From the NCBI GenBank assembly GCA_035913415.1, contig JAMIIV010000159.1, forward strand, positions 101,295 through 165,294: a DNA stretch of 64,000 nucleotides. The letters run 5' to 3'. Shown in pieces: positions 9,089 through 18,812 of the stretch (its first letter is position 1; each line of letters begins with the position of its first letter). Position numbers and translations under genes: made by a program. Under the pieces are notes generated by a model that was given only the letters and a program-made list of their open reading frames with translations, ran no database searches and was not told the origin of the DNA. The stretch is from UBA5070 sp035913415 (lineage in GTDB: Bacteria > Fibrobacterota > Fibrobacteria > UBA5070).

Positions 9089-10221
9089 TCTATTCGAACC
9101 GGTCGCGTCCGGGTACTGCTTCCGATCCTGCTGTTGTTCCCCGCTGCGCCCACGACCTCACCCTCACGGACACCACAGGGTGGGAGGGTTTCCTTCCCCT
9201 GGAGCTCTCGGCGCTGCAAGCTCTGGTCTCACCGGAAGCGGTCCGGTACCAACCTCACAGCCAGGGACTTGCCAGCGCCCGACAGGCCCTCGCGGCCCAC
9301 CAGGCACCGCATGATCCTTCCCACTGGATTCTGACGGCCAGCTCCTCCGAAGCGTACGGAATCCTCTTCCAGCTTTTGTGCGATCCAGGTACCCGGGTGG
9401 CCACACCGCGGCCCGGCTACCCCCTTGTCGATGAGCTGGGACGGTTCCACGACGTCGCGGTGGCCCCGATCCCCATGCGTAGGCAATCCCACCTCTGGCA
9501 GCTTGACCTGGGATGGACCGAGCGCCGACTCAAAGAAGGGGTGCGGGCTCTTGTGCTGATCCAGCCAGCAAACCCTACCGGATGGGTCTTGTCCCCCCAG
9601 GAGAGGGTGCGGGTTTTGGAGCTTTGTCGTCGGTACCAGGTCCCTTTGATTGCCGATGAAGTCTTCGAAGCCTGGGCACCTCCAGGATTCGAGTCCCTGG
9701 CGACCCAGGATGAAGTCCTCTGTTTCACCCTGGGAGGGCTCTCCAAGCTCCTTGGGCTGCCCCACCTGAAGTTGGGGTGGATCCGGGTATCCGGACCCGC
9801 TCCAGAGGTCCAGGAGGCCGTAGGGAGACTGGCAATCCTCAATGACGCCTTGCTCTCGGCGTCAAGTCCCGTTCAAACCGCTCTCCCCTGGCTTCTGGAT
9901 CACCAAGGTCTTTACCAGGATCGCATCCTTGCGCGTCTGGATGCCAACCAAAAGCTCTGGAAGGCTTTTTGCCACCGGGTTCCCGAAGGCGTGACGGTTC
10001 TCGGAGGCGAGAGTGGATGGTTCGGGGTTCTGCAGTGGAACAAACCCTGGAGTGAATCCGCAGTGTGCCAGTCCTTGCTCGAGCAGGGCATCAAGGTATC
10101 GCCTGGATACCTCTTCGACCTTCCCGAAGCCGGGTTCGTGGTCAGCCTGATCTCTCCCCCGGAGGATGTTGTCCACGGCCTGGCTGTTCTTGAAGATCTC
10201 TTTATTTCTCTTGATCCTTGA
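9085..10221 (+). CDS. PLP-dependent aminotransferase, class I/II fold
   Basis: The 378-residue product has the fold type I layout: an ASSSEAYG phosphate-binding stretch, PANPTG, the Asp of LIADEVF that contacts the pyridine nitrogen, and the Schiff-base Lys221 in GGLSKLLG. The C-terminal substrate Arg is not evident, so the substrate cannot be told. It resembles aspartate/tyrosine-type or MalY-like enzymes. The ATG overlaps the stop of the hybrid kinase by four bases, so it is co-transcribed with the signalling genes although the functional link is unclear. Its codon choice looks slightly less GC-biased than its neighbours. Confidence 0.85.
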   Translation: MIYSNRSRPGTASDPAVVPRCAHDLTLTDTTGWEGFLPLELSALQALVSPEAVRYQPHSQGLASARQALAAHQAPHDPSHWILTASSSEAYGILFQLLCDPGTRVATPRPGYPLVDELGRFHDVAVAPIPMRRQSHLWQLDLGWTERRLKEGVRALVLIQPANPTGWVLSPQERVRVLELCRRYQVPLIADEVFEAWAPPGFESLATQDEVLCFTLGGLSKLLGLPHLKLGWIRVSGPAPEVQEAVGRLAILNDALLSASSPVQTALPWLLDHQGLYQDRILARLDANQKLWKAFCHRVPEGVTVLGGESGWFGVLQWNKPWSESAVCQSLLEQGIKVSPGYLFDLPEAGFVVSLISPPEDVVHGLAVLEDLFISLDP

Positions 10222-10490
10222 ACACTAGGGAAGTGGATTGGCAGGGAAATCGGCACTGGGTGATCCCAGGGCCTATTCACACCTCTGGGGAGACCACGGA
10301 TAACCCGAGTTATCCACAGTCACAGGGAAAACAAGTTGTCCTGGGGCTGTGGATAACCAAAGTGTGGATAACTCACCCCTTTTTCCTTGGATGTATCCAC
10401 ATGATTGGGAGAGTTGTCCCTGTTTTGGTGGACAGAGGTCTTGACCCGTTTTCTGGCGGATCTGCCTGTGCCACCCGAGAGCCCACAAGC
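10222..10490. other. Candidate oriC or DnaA-binding locus
   Basis: This gene-free stretch holds three perfect DnaA boxes: TTATCCACA at 10310-10318, and TGTGGATAA at 10348-10356 and 10363-10371 on the opposite strand. There is a one-mismatch box, GTATCCACA, at 10393-10401. Around them the DNA is more AT-rich than the rest (runs such as CCCCTTTTTCC and GTTTTGG after 10370), possibly the unwinding element. Box clustering between convergent genes, about 10 kb from parAB and parS, fits a replication origin. No dnaA or dnaN gene is in the window, so a DnaA-titration or control site remains possible. Confidence 0.6.
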
Positions 10491-10525
10491 AAAAAGACCT
10501 GCTCGGCGGTTCCGAGACAGGTCTT
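10491..10525 (-). terminator. Rho-independent terminator of the atp operon
   Basis: Read on the minus strand, AAGACCTG and CTCGG pair with CCGAG and CAGGTCTT around a 5-base loop. The hairpin is followed directly by a T-run. It sits 39 bases after the atpC stop, so it ends the long rsmG-to-atpC transcript before the DnaA-box region. Confidence 0.88.
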
Positions 10526-10563
10526 GAGTGCGTTCATCCATGGCCCGCGTGGCGGGTTTGGAA

Positions 10564-10959
10564 TCAGGATTCGATCAGGTTGATTCTGTGGATCGCGCGC
10601 AGGAGTGCCAGGCGAGCCCGGTCGTAGTTCACGTCGCGGTTGGCCGCCGACAGTCGGTCCTGGGCTCGTCTCTTGGCTTCTTCGGCGCGATTGCGGTCGA
10701 TCTGCTGCGGTGTTTCCGCCGAATCCGCGACGACCGTGAGCACGCCCTTCTGGATACGGGCAACCCCACCGGAGAGGAAGTACTTCGCCTCGGTGCCGTC
10801 GGCAGTCTGGATGCGGGCGATACAGGGCTTGATCGCGAAGGCGGAGTCGGCGTGGCCGCTGCGGATCCCTACCAGACCGTCGTCGATGGCGAACACCACC
10901 TGCGTGGCGTCGCCTTTCCACGCGATCTTCTCGGGATCGACGATCGTGACGGGAATCAC
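10564..10959 (-). CDS. atpC: ATP synthase F1 epsilon subunit
   Basis: The 131-residue product is the regulatory stalk subunit that couples gamma rotation to the c-ring. The N-terminal beta-sandwich is readable (VTIVDPEKIAWKGDA, then GVARIQKGVLTVVAD), followed by the C-terminal helical hairpin rich in Arg/Ala (RNRAEEAKRRAQDRL). Length is normal for the family. It is the last gene of the atp operon, overlaps atpD by four bases, and is followed by the terminator at 10491-10525. Confidence 0.93.
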   Translation of the reverse strand: MIPVTIVDPEKIAWKGDATQVVFAIDDGLVGIRSGHADSAFAIKPCIARIQTADGTEAKYFLSGGVARIQKGVLTVVADSAETPQQIDRNRAEEAKRRAQDRLSAANRDVNYDRARLALLRAIHRINLIES

Positions 10960-12371
10960 TTGGAGGCCAGCTCCGCGGCCTTTTCGACGGCCTCTTCGAT
11001 GGTTCCCACGTAGAGGAAGGCCTGTTCGGGGAGGGCGTCGTGTTTGCCGTCGAGGATCTCCTTGAAGGAGCGGACGGTGTCGGCGAGCTTCACGTATTTG
11101 CCGTGCATGCCGGTGAACTGCTCGGCGACATGGAAGGGCTGGCTCAAGAAACGCTGCACCTTGCGGGCGCGCGACACCGTGAGACGGTCTTCTTCGGAGA
11201 GTTCGTCCATGCCCAGGATGGCGATGATGTCCTGGAGTTCCTTGTAGCGCTGCAGCAGGCGCTGCACGCCGCGGGCGACGTTGTAGTGTTCTTCGCCCAC
11301 GACGTCCGGAGACAGCAGACGCGATCGGGAGTCCAACGGACTCACGGCCGGATAGATGCCCAGTTCCGCGATCTGGCGATCGAGGTTGGTGGTCGCGTCC
11401 AGGTGCGTGAAGGCGGTGGCCGGCGCGGGATCGGTGTAGTCGTCGGCGGGAACGTAGATGGCCTGGATGGAGGTCACCGAACCGTTCTTGGTGGAGGTGA
11501 TGCGCTCCTGCAGTTCACCCATCTCGGTGCCCAGGGTGGGTTGGTAGCCCACCGCGGACGGAATTCGTCCGAGCAGCGCGGACACTTCCGAACCGGCCTG
11601 GGTGAAACGGAAGATGTTGTCGACGAACAGCAGCACGTCCTGGTTCTGGACGTCGCGGAAATATTCGGCGATGGTGAGCGCCGTGAGGGCCACGCGGGCG
11701 CGTGCTCCGGGGGGCTCGTTCATCTGGCCGTACACGAGGGCGGTCTTGTCGAGAACACCGGCCTCTTCCATTTCACCGTAGAGGGCGGTGCCTTCGCGGG
11801 TACGCTCGCCGACACCGGCGAACACCGAGTAGCCGCCGTGGTACTTGGCGATGTTGTTGATCAGCTCCTGGATGAGCACGGTCTTGCCCACACCGGCGCC
11901 GCCGAAGAGACCGATCTTGCCGCCCTTGGCGTAGGGGGCCAACAGGTCGACCACCTTGATGCCCGTCTCCAGGACTTCGGCCTGGGTGCTCTGGCGGTCG
12001 AAGGTGGGGGGTTTGCGGTGGATGGGCAGGGTCATGGTGGTCTGCATGGGACCCTTGCCGTCGATGGGCTCGCCGATCACGTTCACCACGCGACCGAGGG
12101 TCTTCTCGCCGACCGGTGCCTGGATGGGCTTGCCGGAATCGCGTACGATGCCCCCGCGCGCCAGGCCGTCGGTGCTGTCCATGGCGATGGTGCGCACGAC
12201 GTTGTCACCCAGATGCTGGGCCACTTCCAGCACGAGGTTGTCGGCCACGTCGCTGATGGAGGCGTTGCTGGTCACGAGCGCGTTCAGGATGGGAGGCAGG
12301 GTGCCGCCCTCGAAGGACACGTCGACGACGGGTCCGAGAACCTGGAGGATCTTGCCTTGGATGGTGCTCAT
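10956..12371 (-). CDS. atpD: ATP synthase F1 beta subunit (catalytic)
   Basis: This catalytic subunit synthesises ATP in the F1 head. The 471-residue sequence has the Walker A GGAGVGKTV, the GERTREG catalytic Glu segment, the Walker B LLFVDNIFRF and the RIPSAVGYQPTL segment. The ATG at 12371 gives the canonical start MSTIQGKILQVLGPVVDV. The open frame continues upstream into atpG but without homology. It is 17 bp behind atpG and overlaps atpC by four bases. Confidence 0.97.
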   Translation of the reverse strand: MSTIQGKILQVLGPVVDVSFEGGTLPPILNALVTSNASISDVADNLVLEVAQHLGDNVVRTIAMDSTDGLARGGIVRDSGKPIQAPVGEKTLGRVVNVIGEPIDGKGPMQTTMTLPIHRKPPTFDRQSTQAEVLETGIKVVDLLAPYAKGGKIGLFGGAGVGKTVLIQELINNIAKYHGGYSVFAGVGERTREGTALYGEMEEAGVLDKTALVYGQMNEPPGARARVALTALTIAEYFRDVQNQDVLLFVDNIFRFTQAGSEVSALLGRIPSAVGYQPTLGTEMGELQERITSTKNGSVTSIQAIYVPADDYTDPAPATAFTHLDATTNLDRQIAELGIYPAVSPLDSRSRLLSPDVVGEEHYNVARGVQRLLQRYKELQDIIAILGMDELSEEDRLTVSRARKVQRFLSQPFHVAEQFTGMHGKYVKLADTVRSFKEILDGKHDALPEQAFLYVGTIEEAVEKAAELASK

Positions 12372-12388
12372 GGCGTGGGGGTCCCTGT

Positions 12389-13321
12389 CTACTTGATGGA
12401 TTCGGCGCCGGAGATGATCTCGATCAGTTCCTTCGTGATCATCGCCTGGCGGGCCCGGTTCTTCTGGAGGGTGTACTTGTCGATCATTTCCTGGGTGTTG
12501 CGCGTCGCGTTGTCCATGGACGTCATGCGCGCGCCGTGTTCGCCCGCCGCGTTCTCGAGGAGCGCGTTGAGGACGAGGAAGCGGATCGACTGGGGAATGA
12601 GGTCGGCGAGCAATTCCGCCGGAGGAGGATCGAACAGCACCGGACCCCGCGCGACGGTGCCGCCGGCGATGGGCTGGGTGGGAAAGACGCGCACGGCCTG
12701 CGGGATCTGCGTGAGAGCCGACTGGAAACGGTTGTGCACCAGCCAGATCTCGTCGCACTTGCCCGAGAGGAAGTCGGAGATGACGCGTTCGGCGATGGGC
12801 CTGGCTTCCGCCAGGGAGGGCCGGGACGTGGCGTGCGGGAACCATTCACCGATGTGGTGGTGCAACCGCGAGCGGAAAGCGTCGTGTCCGCGCCGTCCCG
12901 CGAAGTGGACCGTGTAGCCCACGTTGCCGGAGAGCTGCTTGTGCAGTTCGGTGAATCCCGGACGCGAGGTGGTCAGGGAGTCCATGGGACGCAGGCCCGT
13001 GACGCGCTCGAAGGCGCGGATCAAGCCGTTGTTGAAGGCGCCGCACAGGCCCTTGTCGGAGGTGAGCAACACGATGGCGACGTGCTTCACCGGCCGCGCG
13101 ACCAACCAGGGGGAAAGGTCGTCGGGGAGATCCTCGAAGGCCACCTGGGCCTGGAGGTCGGCCAACATGGTCGTGAGTTCCGAACGATAGGGACGGGTCC
13201 GCTCGATGGCCTCCTGCGCACGACGAAGCTTCGAGGCGGCGACCATCTTCATGGCCGACGTGATCTTCTTCGTGTTCTGGAGATTCTTGAGCTTTCCCGT
13301 CAGCTCCTTGATCGTGGGCAC
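12389..13321 (-). CDS. atpG: ATP synthase F1 gamma subunit
   Basis: The 310-residue rotor subunit shows the conserved N-terminal helix (KNTKKITSAMKMVAASKLRRAQ is interpretable around residues 15-35). The C-terminal helix with ARMTSMDNATRN and RQAMITKELIEI is also present. The middle domain is family-typical in length. It lies between atpA (13 bp gap) and atpD (17 bp gap) in the classical F1 order. Confidence 0.96.
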   Translation of the reverse strand: MPTIKELTGKLKNLQNTKKITSAMKMVAASKLRRAQEAIERTRPYRSELTTMLADLQAQVAFEDLPDDLSPWLVARPVKHVAIVLLTSDKGLCGAFNNGLIRAFERVTGLRPMDSLTTSRPGFTELHKQLSGNVGYTVHFAGRRGHDAFRSRLHHHIGEWFPHATSRPSLAEARPIAERVISDFLSGKCDEIWLVHNRFQSALTQIPQAVRVFPTQPIAGGTVARGPVLFDPPPAELLADLIPQSIRFLVLNALLENAAGEHGARMTSMDNATRNTQEMIDKYTLQKNRARQAMITKELIEIISGAESIK

Positions 13322-13334
13322 GCGAGACTCTCCG

Positions 13335-14855
<1,521 letters not shown>

Positions 14856-14863
14856 GGTTTCCT

Positions 14864-15388
14864 TCAGGCGGAAAGCAGGGCCCGGCGGGCCTGGTTCAGC
14901 TGGTTGTTGGCGGTGGCGTCCAGGAGGACGTCGCCGAGGCGGACACGGAATCCGCCGATGATGGAGTCGTCGGTGCGGACGGAGAGTTCGACGCGCCGGC
15001 CTTGGGAGGAAAGCGAGCGCTCGAGCGTGGAGATCGAGGTGGAGTTCAACGGAGTGCGGCTTTCGACGGTGCCGCGGACCACTCCCGCGCGGGTCTCGCG
15101 CAGGGCCAGGGTCTCGCCGGCGATCTGGGCCACCAGGCCGAGCCGCCGGCGCGAAGCCAGCAGTGAGACGAAGCGGCTCATGACAGAATCCGTCTTGGGG
15201 TTGCCCAGCGCGGAACGCAGGGCCGCTTCGCGCGAGGCCGAGGGGAGAACCGGATTACCCAGGGCCGACTGGAGGTCGGAGGGGAGGACGGCAAGCTGGC
15301 GCAACGCCGGAAGCGCCGCGTCGAAGGATCCCGAGGACTCGAGAGCCTCCAGAAGGGCCTTCGCGTAGCGTGGTGCGGCGCCGGCCAT
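14864..15388 (-). CDS. atpH: ATP synthase F1 delta subunit
   Basis: This 174-residue stator protein joins the F1 head to subunit b. The N-terminal helical domain begins APRYAKALLEAL and the C-terminal signature is GGFRVRLGDVLLDATANNQL, matching the OSCP/delta family. Its start codon shares one base with the atpF stop, and atpA follows after 8 bp. Confidence 0.93.
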   Translation of the reverse strand: MAGAAPRYAKALLEALESSGSFDAALPALRQLAVLPSDLQSALGNPVLPSASREAALRSALGNPKTDSVMSRFVSLLASRRRLGLVAQIAGETLALRETRAGVVRGTVESRTPLNSTSISTLERSLSSQGRRVELSVRTDDSIIGGFRVRLGDVLLDATANNQLNQARRALLSA

Positions 15389-15933
15389 CAGTTCTTCGAA
15401 GCCTCGGCGACCATGCGTTCGGCGAAGCCGTCGGCCTTGGCGCCATCGAGTTCGGAGCGCAGGATCTTCTCGGCGACCTTCACCGAAAGTTCGGCGGCAT
15501 CGCGCCGAAGGGCGGTGCGGGCCTGCTGGGAGGCGGCTTCGATCTCCGTCTTGGCGTGTTCGAGGATCTGTTCGGCGGAGGTTTTCGCGTCGGCCTCGGC
15601 CTGGGCGCGGAACTTCGCGGCGAAGTCGCGCTGCTCGGCCAGGATGGCCTGGGCCTGGACCTTGGTCTCGCCGAGGATCTTCGCCTGCTCGACTTCGACG
15701 GCAGCGGCCTTGGCCGATGCCGCTTCGGCGGCGGAGAGGGATTCCTTCAGCTTGGCCTCGCGTTCACCGACCGCCTTGAGGATGGGCTTCCACGCGAACT
15801 TGTGCAACAGCACGACGAGGATGAGGAAGACCACCCAGACCCAGATCATGACACCGGGATCCGGGGTCATCAGCTGGGTGGCGATTCCACCACCACCTTC
15901 GGCTGCCGTGTGGGCCTGGACCTCTTGCGCCAT
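15388..15933 (-). CDS. atpF: ATP synthase F0 subunit b
   Basis: The 181-residue peripheral stalk subunit has one membrane segment near residues 28-45 (VMIWVWVVFLILVVLLHKF). A long charged coiled coil rich in Ala, Glu and Lys follows. The KPILKAVGEREAKLKESL stretch just after the membrane span is typical of the family. Only one b-type gene is present, so the stalk is probably a homodimer. Confidence 0.93.
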   Translation of the reverse strand: MAQEVQAHTAAEGGGGIATQLMTPDPGVMIWVWVVFLILVVLLHKFAWKPILKAVGEREAKLKESLSAAEAASAKAAAVEVEQAKILGETKVQAQAILAEQRDFAAKFRAQAEADAKTSAEQILEHAKTEIEAASQQARTALRRDAAELSVKVAEKILRSELDGAKADGFAERMVAEASKN

Positions 15934-15937
15934 GGTC

Positions 15938-16156
15938 TTACTTCAGGACGACGAGGAGGCAGATCACCGCGCCGAGCAGGGCGACGCCTTCGATGAGGGC
16001 CGCGCCCAGGATCAGGTTGGCGCGCAGGTCGTCTTTGACCTCGGGCTGGCGAGCGATCGCCTCGACGGTGGAGGCGGCGGCCTTTCCGATGCCGACGCCG
16101 GCTCCGATGGCTGCAAGTCCGGCTCCGATGGCGGCCAGTCCGTATCCGATGTCCAT
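15938..16156 (-). CDS. atpE: ATP synthase F0 subunit c (rotor ring)
   Basis: The 72-residue hairpin proteolipid has two membrane helices, the polar loop ARQPEVKDDL, and the ion-carrying Glu in GAALIEGVALLG of helix 2. The Ser that follows the Glu in sodium-binding c subunits is absent (Gly here), so a proton-driven ring is more likely. It lies 41 bp downstream of atpB and 4 bp upstream of atpF. Confidence 0.95.
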   Translation of the reverse strand: MDIGYGLAAIGAGLAAIGAGVGIGKAAASTVEAIARQPEVKDDLRANLILGAALIEGVALLGAVICLLVVLK

Positions 16157-16197
16157 TTTGATCTCCTGTTATGTGGGGAGGTGAGGGAAAACGAGAA

Positions 16198-17037
16198 TCA
16201 GTGTTCCTGGTGGATGGCGCCGCCGATGTACAGCGAGCTCAGGAAGGTGAAGACGAATGCCTGCAGGAAGCACACGCCCACCTTGATCACCAGGATGAAG
16301 AGGAGGAACGCCAGCGGTAGGGGAGCCATCAGGGTGAGGGCCAGAGGGTTCGCCAGACCCGGAAGCGCACCCTGGAGGGAGTGGGCGACCATCGGGGAGA
16401 GGATGGTGATGAGGCCCGTGATGACGAGGATCATGATGTGGCCGGCGGCCATGTTCGCGAACAGACGGATGGTCAGCGAGAAGGCGCGGATGAAGATCGA
16501 GACGATCTCGATGGGGGCCAGGATGGGCAGGACCCAGAGGGGGACTCCCGAGGGAATCAGATTCTTGACGTAGTGGAACGGCCCGTTGTGGACGATGCCC
16601 GCGATGTTGAATACGACGAACACGACCAAGGCCAGAGCCAGGGTGACCGAGATGTTCGCGGTGGCGCCGGCGAACAGCGGGACCAGACCCATCAGGTTCA
16701 GCACCAGGATGAAGAAGAAGCTGGTGGCCAGAAACGGCACCCACTTGTCCCCATCGTGTTTGCCGATGTTGGGCCGCGCGACCTCGTCGCGGATGTAGAG
16801 CAGGAGCACCTCGACCATGTGTCCCAGGGAGGATCCGGGGAGATGGCCGACCCGGCGAGCCGCGGTACGGGCCAGCAGGAAGGTGAAGACCGCGCCGATC
16901 AGAAGCATGAGGACATGCAACGACAGGGGTGCGGGAAGCGGAATGCCGGGGAGCATGGGCAGCGGATGCCATACATGTCCGTCGACAATGTGGTGGAGGA
17001 TGAAATCAGAGAGGTTGGTGCCCGAACTGCCGCTCAA
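16198..17037 (-). CDS. atpB: ATP synthase F0 subunit a
   Basis: The 279-residue membrane protein forms the proton half-channels. Several hydrophobic spans are evident, and the essential Arg is in the SLTIRLFANMAAGH segment. The C-terminal part contains the usual polar helix with long Leu/Phe-rich spans. Its ATG overlaps the stop of the upstream small membrane protein by four bases. The order atpB-atpE-atpF-atpH-atpA-atpG-atpD-atpC is the classical operon order. Confidence 0.95.
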   Translation of the reverse strand: MSGSSGTNLSDFILHHIVDGHVWHPLPMLPGIPLPAPLSLHVLMLLIGAVFTFLLARTAARRVGHLPGSSLGHMVEVLLLYIRDEVARPNIGKHDGDKWVPFLATSFFFILVLNLMGLVPLFAGATANISVTLALALVVFVVFNIAGIVHNGPFHYVKNLIPSGVPLWVLPILAPIEIVSIFIRAFSLTIRLFANMAAGHIMILVITGLITILSPMVAHSLQGALPGLANPLALTLMAPLPLAFLLFILVIKVGVCFLQAFVFTFLSSLYIGGAIHQEH

Positions 17038-17438
17038 AGTCTTTTGACTCCCGTGATGAAGACGATCATTTCGGAGACAGTAAGAATAAGAAACAATCCC
17101 GACCAGGCCAGGACGAAATCCGTCCGATTCGAGGGAAAAGCCTGGAGGCCGGCGAAGACGAATCCTACACCTGTGAAATAACGTAGCGCAAGAGTTTTCA
17201 ATCCGCCATGAATTCCGGAAAGAGACGCCCCGGAACTCGAATGTTCCGTGCGCAGCATGCGAACGCCCAGCAGCCCATGGAGGAGTGCTCCTCCGGTTGC
17301 CCAGGCCACGACCTTAACGGATTCCGTCGGGATGGTGTCGGCGTGGCGCGAATCAAGCGCGAGCACCAAAGCGGCCCAGGCGCCCGAGGCGACCACCTGG
17401 AAAACGATCCACCGCAGACGGAAGGCGGAATTTGTCAT
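17034..17438 (-). CDS. Small four-span membrane protein, AtpI-like position
   Basis: The 134-residue product has about four hydrophobic segments (near 8-26, 40-58, 78-97 and 105-125) and little else conserved. Its place between atpZ and atpB is where many bacteria carry atpI, a helper in c-ring assembly. The sequence is compatible with the ATP synthase I group, but I recognise no clear motif. The start at 17438 overlaps the atpZ stop by four bases; a longer frame to 17540 exists but would overlap atpZ almost fully. Confidence 0.75.
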   Translation of the reverse strand: MTNSAFRLRWIVFQVVASGAWAALVLALDSRHADTIPTESVKVVAWATGGALLHGLLGVRMLRTEHSSSGASLSGIHGGLKTLALRYFTGVGFVFAGLQAFPSNRTDFVLAWSGLFLILTVSEMIVFITGVKRL

Positions 17439-17656
17439 GGTCTCGCGGCGGCTCGCAGCAATCGCCAGAACGCGACACCGACCCCGGTCAGGCAGAGCAC
17501 CACCAGGGGGAGTTGGGAGTGGTACCGCTCGGAAAGCCACCAGCCGGCCACGGCGAAGGCGGCCATGCTTGCCGAAACCTCGGTGCCAAGCAGGATCCAG
17601 TTGCGGGGCGGATCAGGCTTTCGTCCGGGCTCCGGGTTGCATGTCGCAGGCGCCAT
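17435..17656 (-). CDS. atpZ: AtpZ/AtpI-type small membrane protein
   Basis: This 73-residue protein has two membrane helices separated by a short polar turn (ILLGTEVSASMAAFAVAGWW, then LPLVVLCLTGVGVAFW). This is the pattern of the AtpZ family (also called AtpQ or F0F1 subunit), proposed to assist magnesium or c-ring assembly. The ATG at 17656 would overlap the end of the bactofilin gene by 44 bases, longer than other overlaps here. A later non-ATG start is possible but would trim the N-terminus close to the first helix. Confidence 0.8.
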   Translation of the reverse strand: MAPATCNPEPGRKPDPPRNWILLGTEVSASMAAFAVAGWWLSERYHSQLPLVVLCLTGVGVAFWRLLRAAARP

Positions 17657-17969
17657 GGAAGTGGGCTCCCTCGTGGATGACGAGTTCGCGGGTCCGAAGG
17701 TCGCCGATCAGCACGGACTTGGGTTCGAGGGTGGCTTTGTCGGTGACGGAGACGTTCCCCGTCATCTTGCCGGCGATGTGGACCGCGGCCGCGTGGATCT
17801 CTCCTTCGACGACTCCCTGGGCGTGGATGGAAACGGTCCCGGTGGAGCGGATGATCCCCTTGATCGTGCCTTCGATGCGCAGGTCGTTTTCTACGAGGAT
17901 TTCGCCTGTGATGACGGATCCCGCGTTGAGGAAGGCGAAGCCCTTGCCGGTGGAATTCTTGTCGGACAT
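17613..17969 (-). CDS. Bactofilin
   Basis: The 118-residue protein is a right-handed beta-helix of the bactofilin (DUF583) family, a polymerising cytoskeletal scaffold. The repeating short strands with hydrophobic periodicity are clear: GSVITGEILVENDLRIEG, then IIRSTGTVSIHAQGVVEGEIHA. The disordered N- and C-terminal tails are short. The gene begins 2 bp after the stop of the LytM-like gene, a pairing seen in many bacteria where bactofilin positions a peptidoglycan hydrolase. Unusually, here the pair sits between parAB and the atp genes. Confidence 0.93.
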   Translation of the reverse strand: MSDKNSTGKGFAFLNAGSVITGEILVENDLRIEGTIKGIIRSTGTVSIHAQGVVEGEIHAAAVHIAGKMTGNVSVTDKATLEPKSVLIGDLRTRELVIHEGAHFHGACDMQPGARTKA

Positions 17970-17971
17970 GG

Positions 17972-18793
17972 TTACCGCATCATAGCAAAGAGAGGGTCGA
18001 TGGCAAGCCCGTTCACGATCACCTGGATCGAGAGACGGACCGGATCCACACCGGAACCGGGTCCGGTGCGGCCGATGGGGGATCCCTTGTGGACGAAGTC
18101 GCCAGCCTGCACGTCCAATTCCCCGAGTTTGCCGAGGCGGATCCGGTAGCCCTCCGGAGTCGCGATTTCGGCCACCAGACCCAGAAGTGGATCCCACTGG
18201 GCGGAGACGATCAGGCCATCGGCCGGGGCGCGGACGGGGATGTCGGGCTCCACAAGCACCGATTGGGTCGAGAGACTGTCGTAGCCCAGAGCGGCTTCGG
18301 CGCCCAGAGCCCAAGTCTCGACGGGGGATCGGAGCAACAGGGGTTGGATGGGCCGCGACAACGTGGCGCGGTGCTCGCTGGAGCGCTCGATCCAGGTCAG
18401 GAAGGATTGCACCACGCGAGCTCGCGCACGGTCGTCGTACAATCCTTCCACGGCCTGCGTGGTGGGATTGGTGCGCGCGGAGTCGTCGAGGAAGGCTTGG
18501 GTCAAGGCCAGCACCCGCTTCTGCTGTTCTTCCATCATGCGCAACTCGTCTTCCAATTGGGCGGTGCGCTTGAGGTCGGCGAGCAATTTCTGGTTCTCGG
18601 CGGCCAGGGCATCGGCGGTCTGCAGGCGCACGGAAATGGCGCCCAACCAGGTGACCGCGAATCCCGCGAGGATCACCAGCAGCATGGAGATCACCATAAG
18701 GAAGCGGAACAACCGCAGGGGGACGCGCAACGACCAGGATTCCGCGGTGCGTTCCCGGAGGATCAGGATCGAGATGCGCTCTCCGGATTTCAT
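17972..18793 (-). CDS. Membrane-anchored LytM/M23 domain protein with degenerate metal site
   Basis: The 273-residue protein has a basic N-terminus, one membrane span near residues 30-52, a coiled coil (about 55-110) and a C-terminal M23-like beta domain (about 185-273). The domain aligns with M23 peptidases in its PADGLIVSA, GDFVHKGSPIGRTG and DPVRLSIQV stretches. The catalytic metal ligands are missing: the expected HLHFE is VRLSIQV, and the first His-x3-Asp is not seen. By analogy with EnvC and similar divisome regulators, it may activate a true hydrolase or anchor the bactofilin. It is 2 bp upstream of bactofilin and 19 bp downstream of parB. Confidence 0.85.
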   Translation of the reverse strand: MKSGERISILILRERTAESWSLRVPLRLFRFLMVISMLLVILAGFAVTWLGAISVRLQTADALAAENQKLLADLKRTAQLEDELRMMEEQQKRVLALTQAFLDDSARTNPTTQAVEGLYDDRARARVVQSFLTWIERSSEHRATLSRPIQPLLLRSPVETWALGAEAALGYDSLSTQSVLVEPDIPVRAPADGLIVSAQWDPLLGLVAEIATPEGYRIRLGKLGELDVQAGDFVHKGSPIGRTGPGSGVDPVRLSIQVIVNGLAIDPLFAMMR

Positions 18794-18812
18794 CCTTGGC
18801 TCCGGGTCTCGT

